Shown piece by piece: positions 51,100-63,700 of a DNA stretch of 64,000 nucleotides. How positions within the stretch are numbered: position 1 is the stretch's first letter; every line of letters starts with the position of its first letter. The notes under the pieces are model-generated. The model did no database searches, was not told where the DNA came from, and was given only the letters and a program-made list of their open reading frames with translations. This stretch comes from Ptiloglossa arizonensis (Eukaryota > Arthropoda > Insecta > Hymenoptera > Colletidae). The position numbers and the translations under genes were made by a program. The stretch is from positions 248,001-312,000 of the forward strand of contig NW_027478877.1 in the NCBI RefSeq assembly GCF_051014685.1, written 5' to 3'.

Positions 51100-54000
51100 C
51101 AAAGGTATGAGTAGTTTTCCCCTAGGCCGTTCTAGTTATTCGTTTCGAGCATCAGAACTGCGAAAATTGGGAGTTTCTCAAGCGTTTCTTACCTCAAAAC
51201 TGCCATATCTCGCGAACGGATTGACCAATCCGCAAAGTTTCCGTTGCATCTGAAAGCAGAAACTCGCCCCATTACAACGGTATGAGTAGTTTTCCCCTAG
51301 GCCGTTCTAGTTATTCGTTTCGAGCATCAGAACTGCGAAAATTGGGAGTTTCTCAAGCGTTTCTTACCTCAAAACTGCCATATCTCGCGAACGGATTGAC
51401 CAATCCGCAAAGTTTCTGTTGCATCTGAAAGTAGAAACTCGACCCATTACAACGGTATGAGTAGTTTTCCCCTAGGCCGTTCTAGTTATTCGTTTCGAGC
51501 ATCAGAACTGCGAAAATTGGGAGTTTCTCAAGCGTTTCTTACCTCAAAACTGCCATATCTCGCGAACGGATTGACCAATCCGCAAAGTTTCTGTTGCATC
51601 TGAAAGTAGAAACTCGCCCCATTACAACGGTATGAGTAGTTTTCCCCTAGGCCGTTCTAGTTATTCGTTTCGAGCATCAGAACTGCGAAAATTGGGAGTT
51701 TCTCAAGCGTTTCTTACCTCAAAACTGCCATATCTCGCGAACGGATTGACCAATCCGCAAAGTTTCTGTTGCATCTGAAAGTAGAAACTCGACCCATTAC
51801 AACGGTATGAGTAGTTTTCCCCTAGGCCGTTCTAGTTATTCGTTTCGAGCATCAGAACTGCGAAAATTTGGAGTTTCTCAAGCGTTTCTTACCTCAAAAC
51901 TGCCATATCTCGCGAACGGATTGACCAATCCGCAAAGTTTCTGTTGCATCTGAAAGTAGAAACTCGCCCCATTACAACGGTATGAGTAGTTTTCCCCTAG
52001 GCCGTTCTAGTTATTCGTTTCGAGCATCAGAACTGCGAAAATTGGGAGTTTCTCAAGCGTTTCTTACCTCAAAACTGCCATATCTCGCGAACGGATTGAC
52101 CAATCCGCAAAGTTTCTGTTGCATCTGAAAGCAGAAACTCGCCCCATTACAACGGTATGAGTAGTTTTCCCCTAGGCCGTTCTAGTTATTCGTTTCGAGC
52201 ATCAGAACTGCGAAAATTGGGAGTTTCTCAAGCGTTTCTTACCTCAAAACTGCCATATCTCGCGAACGGATTGACCAATCCGCAAAGTTTCTGTTGCATC
52301 TGAAAGTAGAAACACGCCCCATTACAACGGTATGAGTAGTTTTCCCCTATGCCGTTCTAGTTATTCGTTTCGAGCATCAGAACTGCGAAAATTGGGAGTT
52401 TCTCAAGCGTTTCTTACCTCAAAACTGCCATTTCTCGCGAACGGATTGACCAATCCGCAAAGTTTCTGTTGCATCTGAAAGTAGAAACTCGCCCCATTAC
52501 AACGGTATGAGTAGTTTTCCCCTAGGCCGTTCTAGTTATTCGTTTCGAGCATCAGAACTGCGAAAATTGGGAGTTTCTCAAGCGTTTCTTACCTCAAAAC
52601 TGCCATATCTCGCGAACGGATTGACCAATCCGCAAAGTTTCTGTTGCATCTGAAAGTAGAAACTCGCCCCATTACAACGGTATGAGTAGTTTTCCCCTAG
52701 GCCGTTCTAGTTATTCGTTTCGAGCATCAGAACTGCGAAAATTGGGAGTTTCTCAAGCGTTTCTTACCTCAAAACTGCCATATCTCGCGAATGGATTGAC
52801 CAATCCGCAAAGTTTCTGTTGCATCTGAAAGTAGAAACACGCCCCATTACAACGGTATGAGTAGTTTTCCCCTAGGCCGTTCTAGTTATTCGTTTCGAGC
52901 ATCAGAACTGCGAAAATTGGGAGTTTCTCAAGCGTTTCTTACCTCAAAACTGCCATTTCTCGCGAACGGATTGACCAATCCGCAAAGTTTCTGTTGCATC
53001 TGAAAGTAGAAACTCGCCCCATTACAACGGTATGAGTAGTTTTCCCCTAGGCCGTTCTAGTTATTCGTTTCGAGCATCAGAACTGCGAAAATTGGGAGTT
53101 TCTCAAGCGTTTCTTACCTCAAAACTGCCATATCTCGCGAACGGATTGACCAATCCGCAAAGTTTCTGTTGCATCTGAAAGCAGAAACTCGCCCCATTAC
53201 AACGGTATGAGTAGTTTTCCCCTAGGCCGTTCTAGTTATTCGTTTCGAGCATCAGAACTGCGAAAATTGGGAGTTTCTCAAGCGTTTCTTACCTCAAAAC
53301 TGCCATATCTCGCGAACGGATTGACCAATCCGCAAAGTTTCTGTTGCATCTGAAAGTAGAAACTCGACCCATTACAACGGTATGAGTAGTTTTCCCCTAG
53401 GCCGTTCTAGTTATTCGTTTCGAGCATCAGAACTGCGAAAATTGGGAGTTTCTCAAGCGTTTCTTACCTCAAAACTGCCATATCTCGCGAACGGATTGAC
53501 CAATCCGCAAAGTTTCTGTTGCATCTGAAAGTAGAAACTCGCCCCATTACAACGGTATGAGTAGTTTTCCCCTAGGCCGTTCTAGTTATTCGTTTCGAGC
53601 ATCAGAACTGCGAAAATTGGGAGTTTCTCAAGCGTTTCTTACCTCAAAACTGCCATATCTCGCGAACGGATTGACCAATCCGCAAAGTTTCTGTTGCATC
53701 TGAAAGTAGAAACTCGACCCATAACAACGGTATGAGTAGTTTTCCCCTAGGCCGTTCTAGTTATTCGTTTCGAGCATCAGAACTGCGAAAATTTGGAGTT
53801 TCTCAAGCGTTTCTTACCTCAAAACTGCCATATCTCGCGAACGGATTGACCAATCCGCAAAGTTTCTGTTGCATCTGAAAGTAGAAACTCGCCCCATTAC
53901 AACGGTATGAGTAGTTTTCCCCTAGGCCGTTCTAGTTATTCGTTTCGAGCATCAGAACTGCGAAAATTGGGAGTTTCTCAAGCGTTTCTTACCTCAAAAC

Positions 54001-57000
54001 TGCCATATCTCGCGAACGGATTGACCAATCCGCAAAGTTTCTGTTGCATCTGAAAGCAGAAACTCGCCCCATTACAACGGTATGAGTAGTTTTCCCCTAG
54101 GCCGTTCTAGTTATTCGTTTCGAGCATCAGAACTGCGAAAATTGGGAGTTTCTCAAGCGTTTCTTACCTCAAAACTGCCATATCTCGCGAACGGATTGAC
54201 CAATCCGCAAAGTTTCTGTTGCATCTGAAAGTAGAAACACGCTCCATTACAACGGTATGAGTAGTTTTCCCCTATGCCGTTCTAGTTATTCGTTTCGAGC
54301 ATCAGAACTGCGAAAATTGGGAGTTTCTCAAGCGTTTCTTACCTCAAAACTGCCATTTCTCGCGAACGGATTGACCAATCCGCAAAGTTTCTGTTGCATC
54401 TGAAAGTAGAAACTCGCCCCATTACAACGGTATGAGTAGTTTTCCCCTAGGCCGTTCTAGTTATTCGTTTCGAGCATCAGAACTGCGAAAATTGGGAGTT
54501 TCTCAAGCGTTTCTTACCTCAAAACTGCCATATCTCGCGAACGGATTGACCAATCCGCAAAGTTTCTGTTGCATCTGAAAGTAGAAACTCGACCTATTAC
54601 AACGGTATGAGTAGTTTTCCCTTAGGCCGTTCTAGTTATTCGTTTCGAGCATCAGAACTACGAAGATTTGGAGTTTCTCAAGCGTTTCTTACTTCAAAAC
54701 TGCCATATCTCGCGAACGGATTGACCAATCCGCAAAGTTTCTGTTGCATCTGAAAGTAGAAACTCGCCCCATTACAACGGTATGAGTAGTTTTCCCCTAG
54801 GCCGTTCTAGTTATTCGTTTCGAGCATCAGAACTGCGAAAATTGGGAGTTTCTCAAGCGTTTCTTACCTCAAAACTGCCATATCTCGCGAACGGATTGAC
54901 CAATCCGCAAAGTTTCCGTTGCATCTGAAAGCAGAAACTCGCCCCATTACAACGGTATGAGTAGTTTTCCCCTAGGCCGTTCTAGTTATTCGTTTCGAGC
55001 ATCAGAACTGCGAAAATTGGGAGTTTCTCAAGCGTTTCTTACCTCAAAACTGCCATATCTCGCGAACGGATTGACCAATCCGCAAAGTTTCTGTTGCATC
55101 TGAAAGTAGAAACTCGACCTATTACAACGGTATGAGTAGTTTTCCCTTAGGCCGTTCTAGTTATTCGTTTCGAGCATCAGAACTACGAAGATTTGGAGTT
55201 TCTCAAGCGTTTCTTACTTCAAAACTGCCATATCTCGCGAACGGATTGACCAATCCGCAAAGTTTCTGTTGCATCTGAAAGTAGAAACTCGCCCCATTAC
55301 AACGGTATGAGTAGTTTTCCCCTAGGCCGTTCTAGTTATTCGTTTCGAGCATCAGAACTGCGAAAATTGGGAGTTTCTCAAGCGTTTCTTACCTCAAAAC
55401 TGCCATATCTCGCGAACGGATTGACCAATCCGCAAAGTTTCCGTTGCATCTGAAAGCAGAAACTCGCCCCATTACAACGGTATGAGTAGTTTTCCCCTAG
55501 GCCGTTCTAGTTATTCGTTTCGAGCATCAGAACTGCGAAAATTGGGAGTTTCTCAAGCGTTTCTTACCTCAAAACTGCCATATCTCGCGAACGGATTGAC
55601 CAATCCGCAAAGTTTCTGTTGCATCTGAAAGCAGAAACTCGCCCCATTACAACGGTATGAGTAGTTTTCCCCTAGGCCGTTCTAGTTATTCGTTTCGAGC
55701 ATCAGAACTGCGAAAATTGGGAGTTTCTCAAGCGTTTCTTACCTCAAAACTGCCATATCTCGCGAACGGATTGACCAATCCGCAAAGTTTCTGTTGCATC
55801 TGAAAGTAGAAACTCGACCCATTACAACGGTATGAGTAGTTTTCCCCTAGGCCGTTCTAGTTATTCGTTTCGAGCATCAGAACTGCGAAAATTGGGAGTT
55901 TCTCAAGCGTTTCTTACCTCAAAACTGCCATATCTCGCGAACGGATTGACCAATCCGCAAAGTTTCTGTTGCATCTGAAAGTAGAAACTCGCCCCATTAC
56001 AACGGTATGAGTAGTTTTCCCCTAGGCCGTTCTAGTTATTCGTTTCGAGCATCAGAACTGCGAAAATTGGGAGTTTCTCAAGCGTTTCTTACCTCAAAAC
56101 TGCCATATCTCGCGAACGGATTGACCAATCCGCAAAGTTTCTGTTGCATCTGAAAGTAGAAACTCGACCCATAACAACGGTATGAGTAGTTTTCCCCTAG
56201 GCCGTTCTAGTTATTCGTTTCGAGCATCAGAACTGCGAAAATTTGGAGTTTCTCAAGCGTTTCTTACCTCAAAACTGCCATATCTCGCGAACGGATTGAC
56301 CAATCCGCAAAGTTTCTGTTGCATCTGAAAGTAGAAACTCGCCCCATTACAACGGTATGAGTAGTTTTCCCCTAGGCCGTTCTAGTTATTCGTTTCGAGC
56401 ATCAGAACTGCGAAAATTGGGAGTTTCTCAAGCGTTTCTTACCTCAAAACTGCCATATCTCGCGAACGGATTGACCAATCCGCAAAGTTTCTGTTGCATC
56501 TGAAAGCAGAAACTCGCCCCATTACAACGGTATGAGTAGTTTTCCCCTAGGCCGTTCTAGTTATTCGTTTCGAGCATCAGAACTGCGAAAATTGGGAGTT
56601 TCTCAAGCGTTTCTTACCTCAAAACTGCCATATCTCGCGAACGGATTGACCAATCCGCAAAGTTTCTGTTGCATCTGAAAGTAGAAACTCGACCCATTAC
56701 AACGGTATGAGTAGTTTTCCCCTAGGCCGTTCTAGTTATTCGTTTCGAGCATCAGAACTGCGAAAATTGGGAGTTTCTCAAGCGTTTCTTACCTCAAAAC
56801 TGCCATATCTCGCGAACGGATTGACCAATCCGCAAAGTTTCTGTTGCATCTGAAAGTAGAAACTCGCCCCATTACAACGGTATGAGTAGTTTTCCCCTAG
56901 GCCGTTCTAGTTATTCGTTTCGAGCATCAGAACTGCGAAAATTGGGAGTTTCTCAAGCGTTTCTTACCTCAAAACTGCCATATCTCGCGAACGGATTGAC

Positions 57001-57749
57001 CAATCCGCAAAGTTTCTGTTGCATCTGAAAGTAGAAACTCGACCCATTACAACGGTATGAGTAGTTTTCCCCTAGGCCGTTCTAGTTATTCGTTTCGAGC
57101 ATCAGAACTGCGAAAATTTGGAGTTTCTCAAGCGTTTCTTACCTCAAAACTGCCATATCTCGCAAACGGATTGACCAATCCGCAAAGTTTCTGTTGCATC
57201 TGAAAGTAGAAACACGCCCCATTAAAACGGTATGAGTAGTTTTCCCCTAGGCCGTTCTAGTTATTCGTTTCGAGCATCAGAACTGCGAAAATTGGGAGTT
57301 TCTCAAGCGTTTCTTACCTCAAAACTGCCATATCTCGCGAACGGATTGACCAATCCGCAAAGTTTCTGTTGCATCTGAAAGTAGAAACTCGCCCCATTAC
57401 AACGGTATGAGTAGTTTTCCCCTAGGCCGTTCTAGTTATTCGTTTCGAGCATCAGAACTGCGAAAATTGGGAGTTTCTCAAGCGTTTCTTACCTCAAAAC
57501 TGCCATATCTCGCGAACGGATTGACCAATCCGCAAAGTTTCTGTTGCATCTGAAAGTAGAAACTCGCCCCATTACAAAGGTATGAGTAGTTTTCCCCTAG
57601 GCCGTTCTAGTTATTCGTTTCGAGCATCAGAACTGCGAAAATTTGGAGTTTCTCAAGCGTTTCTTACCTCAAAACTGCCATATCTCGCGAACGGATTGAC
57701 CAATCCGCAAAGTTTCTGTTGCATCTGAAAGTAGAAACTCGCCCCATTA
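51100..57749. repeat. Satellite region 4b, low-diversity region with 3-, 11- and 14-monomer offsets
   Basis: No gene. The rare cctatgccg recurs 11 monomers apart (52346, 54271). The rare actcgacccataac recurs 14 apart (53715, 56165). The block 53200-54074 recurs at 55650-56524. A three-monomer unit (cccttagg with acgaagattt and acttcaaa; ttccgttgc with gaaagcag; plain) is tandemly duplicated at 54600-55649. Around 57050-57749 the region ends with cgcaaacgg and attaaaacgg monomers. Confidence 0.87.
54600..55649. repeat. 3-monomer HOR (525 bp), two units
   Basis: Units are 54600-55124 and 55125-55649. The first two monomers of each unit are the same: cccttagg with acgaagattt and acttcaaa, then ttccgttgc with gaaagcag. 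The third is plain attgggag, ending in gacct in unit 1 and gaaagcag in unit 2. The same first two monomers occur once at 43925-44274. Confidence 0.9.
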
Positions 57750-60700
57750 CAACGGTATGAGTAGTTTTCCCATAGGCCGTTCTAGTTATTCGTTTCGAGC
57801 ATCAGAACTGCGAAAATTGGGAGTTTCTCAAGCGTTTCTTACCTCAAAACTGCCATATCTCGCGAACGGATTGACCAATCCGCAAAGTTTCTGTTGCATC
57901 TGAAAGTAGGAACTCGCCCCATTACAACGGTATGAGTAGTTTTCCCCTAGGCCGTTCTAGTTATTCGTTTCGAGCATCAGAAATGCGAAAATTGGGAGTT
58001 TCTCAAGCGTTTCTTACTTCAAAACTGCCATATCTCGCGAACGGATTGACCAATCCGCAAAGTTTCTGTTGCATCTGAAAGTAGAAACTCGCCCCATTAC
58101 AACGGTATGAGTAGTTTTCCCCTAGGCCGTTCTAGTTATTCGTTTCGAGCATCAGAACTGCGAAAATTGGGAGTTTCTCAAGCGTTTCTTACCTCAAAAC
58201 TGCCATGTCTCGCGAACGGATTGACCAATCCGCAAAGTTTCTGTTGCATCTGAAAGTAGAAACTCGACCCATTACAACGGTATGAGTAGTTTTCCCCTAG
58301 GCCGTTCTAGTTATTCGTTTCGAGCATCAGAACTGCGAAAATTTGGAGTTTCTCAAGCGTTTCTTACCTCAAAACTGCCATATCGCGCGAACGGATTGAC
58401 CAATCCGCAAAATTTCTCTTGCATCTGAAAGTAGAAACTCGCCCCATTACAACGGTATGAGTAGTTTTCCCCTAGGCCGTTCTAGTTATTCGTTTCGAGC
58501 ATCAGAACTACGAAGATTTGGAGTTTCACAAGCGTTTCTTACCTCAAAACTGCCATATCTCGCGAACGGATTGACCAATCCGCAAAGTTTCTGTTGCATC
58601 TGAAAGTAGAAACTCGCCCCATTACAACGGTATGAGTAGTTTTCCCCTAGGCCGTTCTAGTTATTCGTTTCGAGCATCAGAAATGCGAAAATTGGGAGTT
58701 TCTCAAGCGTTTCTTACCTCAAAACTGCCATATCTCGCGAACGGATTGACCAATCCGCAAAGTTTCTGTTGCATCTGAAAGTAGAAACTCGCCCCATTAC
58801 AACGGTGTGAGTAGTTTTCCCCTAGGCCGTTCTAGTTATTCGTTTCGAGCATCAGAAATGCGAAAATTGGGAGTTTCTCAAGCGTTTCTTACCTCAAAAC
58901 TGCCATATCTCGCGAACGGATTGACCAATCCGCAAAGTTTCTGTTGCATCTGAAAGTAGAAACTCGCCCCATTACAACGGTATGAGTAGTTTTCCCCTAG
59001 GCCGTTCTAGTTATTCGTTTCGAGCATCAGAACTAAGAAAATTTGGAGTTTCTCAAGCGTTTCTTACCTCAAAACTGCCATATCTCGTGAACGGATTGAC
59101 CAATCCGCAAAGTTTCTGTTGCATCTGAAAGTAGAAACTCGCCCCATTACAAAGGTATGAGTAGTTTTCCCCTAGGCCGTTCTAGTTATTCGTTTCGAGC
59201 ATCAGAACTGCGAAAATTGGGAGTTTCTCAAGCGTTTCTTACTTCAAAACTGCCATATCTCGCGAACGGATTGACCAATCCGCAAAGTTTCTGTTGCATC
59301 TGAAAGTAGAAACTCGCCCCATTACAACGGTATGAGTAGTTTTCCCCTAGGCCGTTCTAGTTATTCGTTTCGAGCATCAGAACTGCGAAAATTGGGAGTT
59401 TCTCAAGCGTTTCTTACCTCAAAACTGCCATATCTCGCGAACGGATTGACCAATCCGCAAAGTTTCTGTTGCATCTGAAAGTAGAAACTCGCCCCATTAC
59501 AACGGTATGAGTAGTTTTCCCCTAGGCCGTTCTAGTTATTCGTTTCGAGCATCAGAACTGCGAAAATTGGGAGTTTCTCAAGCGTTTCTTACCTCAAAAC
59601 TGCCATGTCTCGCGAACGGATTGACCAATCCGCAAAGTTTCTGTTGCATCTGAAAGTAGAAACTCGACCCATTACAACGGTATGAGTAGTTTTCCCCTAG
59701 GCCGTTCTAGTTATTCGTTTCGAGCATCAGAACTGCGAAAATTTGGAGTTTCTCAAGCGTTTCTTACCTCAAAACTGCCATATCGCGCGAACGGATTGAC
59801 CAATCCGCAAAATTTCTCTTGCATCTGAAAGTAGAAACTCGCCCCATTACAACGGTATGAGTAGTTTTCCCCTAGGCCGTTCTAGTTATTCGTTTCGAGC
59901 ATCAGAACTACGAAGATTTGGAGTTTCACAAGCGTTTCTTACCTCAAAACTGCCATATCTCGCGAACGGATTGACCAATCCGCAAAGTTTCTGTTGCATC
60001 TGAAAGTAGAAACTCGCCCCATTACAACGGTATGAGTAGTTTTCCCCTAGGCCGTTCTAGTTATTCGTTTCGAGCATCAGAAATGCGAAAATTGGGAGTT
60101 TCTCAAGCGTTTCTTACCTCAAAACTGCCATATCTCGCGAACGGATTGACCAATCCGCAAAGTTTCTGTTGCATCTGAAAGTAGAAACTCGCCCCATTAC
60201 AACGGTGTGAGTAGTTTTCCCCTAGGCCGTTCTAGTTATTCGTTTCGAGCATCAGAAATGCGAAAATTGGGAGTTTCTCAAGCGTTTCTTACCTCAAAAC
60301 TGCCATATCTCGCGAACGGATTGACCAATCCGCAAAGTTTCTGTTGCATCTGAAAGTAGAAACTCGCCCCATTACAACGGTATGAGTAGTTTTCCCCTAG
60401 GCCGTTCTAGTTATTCGTTTCGAGCATCAGAAATGCGAAAATTGGGAGTTTCTCAAGCGTTTCTTACCTCAAAACTGCCATATCTCGCGAACGGATTGAC
60501 CAATCCGCAAAGTTTCTGTTGCATCTGAAAGTAGAAACTCGCCCCATTACAACGGTATGAGCAGTTTTCCCCTAGGCCGTTCTAGTTATTCGTTTCGAGC
60601 ATCAGAACTAAGAAAATTTGGAGTTTCTCAAGCGTTTCTTACCTCAAAACTGCCATATCTCGTGAACGGATTGACCAATCCGCAAAGTTTCTGTTGCATC

Positions 60701-63700
60701 TGAAAGTAGAAACTCGCCCCATTACAAAGGTATGAGTAGTTTTCCCCTAGGCCGTTCTAGTTATTCGTTTCGAGCATCAGAACTGCGAAAATTTGGAGTT
60801 TCTCAAGCGTTTCTTACCTCAAAACTGCCATATCTCGCGAACGGATTGACCAATCCGCAAAGTTTCTGTTGCATCTGAAAGTAGAAACTCGCCCCATTAC
60901 AAAGGTATGAGTAGTTTTCCCCTAGGCCGTTCTAGTTATTCGTTTCGAGCATCAGAACTGCGAAAATTTGGAGTTTCTCAAGCGTTTCTTACCTCAAAAC
61001 TGCCATATCTCGCGAACGGATTGACCAATCCGCAAAGTTTCTGTTGCATCTGAAAGTAGAAACTCGCCCCATTACAACGGTATGAGTAGTTTTCCCCTAG
61101 GCCGTTCTAGTTATTCGTTTCGAGCATCAGAACTGCGAAAATTGGGAGTTTCTCAAGCGTTTCTTACCTCAAAACTGCCATATCTCGCGAACGGATTGAC
61201 CAATCCGCAAAGTTTCTGTTGCATCTGAAAGTAGAAACTCGCCCCATTACAACGGTATGAGTAGTTTTCCCCTAGGCCGTTCTAGTTATTCGTTTCGAGC
61301 ATCAGAACTGCGAAAATTGGGAGTTTCTCAAGCGTTTCTTACCTCAAAACTGCCATGTCTCGCGAACGGATTGACCAATCCGCAAAGTTTCTGTTGCATC
61401 TGAAAGTAGAAACTCGCCCCATTACAACGGTATGAGTAGTTTTCCCCTAGGACGATCTAGTTATTCGTTTCGAGCATCAGAAATGCGAAAATTGGGAGTT
61501 TCTCAAGCGTTTCTTACATCAAAACTGCCATATCTCGCGAACGGATTGACCAATCCGCAAAGTTTCTGTTGCATCTGAAAGTAGAAACTCGCCCCATTAC
61601 AACGGTATGAGTAGTTTTCCCCTAGGCCGTTCTAGTTATTCGTTTCGAGCATCAGAACTAAGAAAATTTGGAGTTTCTCAAGCGTTTCTTACCTCAAAAC
61701 TGCCATATCTCGTGAACGGATTGACCAATCCGCAAAGTTTCTGTTGCATCTGAAAGTAGAAACTCGCCCCATTACAAAGGTATGAGTAGTTTTCCCCTAG
61801 GCCGTTCTAGTTATTCGTTTCGAGCATCAGAACTGCGAAAATTTGGAGTTTCTCAAGCGTTTCTTACCTCAAAACTGCCATATCTCGCGAACGGATTGAC
61901 CAATCCGCAAAGTTTCTGTTGCATCTGAAAGTAGAAACTCGCCCCATTACAAAGGTATGAGTAGTTTTCCCCTAGGCCGTTCTAGTTATTCGTTTCGAGC
62001 ATCAGAACTGCGAAAATTTGGAGTTTCTCAAGCGTTTCTTACCTCAAAACTGCCATATCTCGCGAACGGATTGACCAATCCGCAAAGTTTCTGTTGCATC
62101 TGAAAGTAGAAACTCGCCCCATTACAACGGTATGAGTAGTTTTCCCCTAGGCCGTTCTAGTTATTCGTTTCGAGCATCAGAAATGCGAAAATTGGGAGTT
62201 TCTCAAGCGTTTCTTACTTCAAAACTGCCATATCTCGCGAACGGATTGACCAATCCGCAAAGTTTCTGTTGCATCTGAAAGTAGAAACTCGACCCATTAC
62301 AACGGTATGAGTAGTTTTCCCCTAGGCCGTTCTAGTTATTCGTTTCGAGCATCAGAACTGCGAAAATTTGGAGTTTCTCAAGCGTTTCTTACCTCAAAAC
62401 TGCCATATCGCGCGAACGGATTGACCAATCCGCAAAATTTCTCTTGCATCTGAAAGTAGAAACTCGCCCCATTACAAAGGTATGAGTAGTTTTCCCCTAG
62501 GCCGTTCTAGTTATTCGTTTCGAGCATCAGAACTGCGAAAATTTGGAGTTTCTCAAGCGTTTCTTACCTCAAAACTGCCATATCTCGCGAACGGATTGAC
62601 CAATCCGCAAAGTTTCTGTTGCATCTGAAAGTAGAAACTCGCCCCATTACAAAGGTATGAGTAGTTTTCCCCTAGGCCGTTCTAGTTATTCGTTTCGAGC
62701 ATCAGAACTGCGAAAATTTGGAGTTTCTCAAGCGTTTCTTACCTCAAAACTGCCATATCTCGCGAACGGATTGACCAATCCGCAAAGTTTCTGTTGCATC
62801 TGAAAGTAGAAACTCGCCCCATTACAACGGTATGAGTAGTTTTCCCATAGGCCGTTCTAGTTATTCGTTTCGAGCATCAGATCTGCGAAAATTGGGAGTT
62901 TCTCAAGCGTTTCTTACCTCAAAACTGCCATATCTCGCGAACGGATTGACCAATCCGCAAAGTTTCTGTTGCATCTGAAAGTAGAAACTCGCCGCATTAC
63001 AACGGTATGAGTAGTTTTCCCCTAGGCCGTTCTAGTTATTCGTTTCGAGCATCAGAACTGCGAAAATTTGGAGTTTCTCAAGCGTTTCTTACCTCAAAAC
63101 TGCCATATCTCGCGAACGGATTGACCAATCCGCAAAGTTTCTGTTGCATCTGAAAGTAGAAACTCGCCCCATTACAACGGTATGAGTAGTTTTCCCCTAG
63201 GCCGTTCTAGTTATTCGTTTCGAGCATCAGAAATGCGAAAATTGGGAGTTTCTCAAGCGTTTCTTACTTCAAAACTGCCATATCTCGCGAACGGATTGAC
63301 CAATCCGCAAAGTTTCTGTTGCATCTGAAAGTAGAAACTCGACCCATTACAACGGTATGAGTAGTTTTCCCCTAGGCCGTTCTAGTTATTCGTTTCGAGC
63401 ATCAGAACTGCGAAAATTTGGAGTTTCTCAAGCGTTTCTTACCTCAAAACTGCCATATCGCGCGAACGGATTGACCAATCCGCAAAATTTCTCTTGCATC
63501 TGAAAGTAGAAACTCGCCCCATTACAACGGTATGAGTAGTTTTCCCCTAGGCCGTTCTAGTTATTCGTTTCGAGCATCAGAACTACGAAGATTTGGAGTT
63601 TCACAAGCGTTTCTTACCTCAGAACTGCCATATCTCGCGAACGGATTGACCAATCCGCAAAGTTTCTGTTGCATCTGAAAGTAGAAACTCGCCCCATTAC

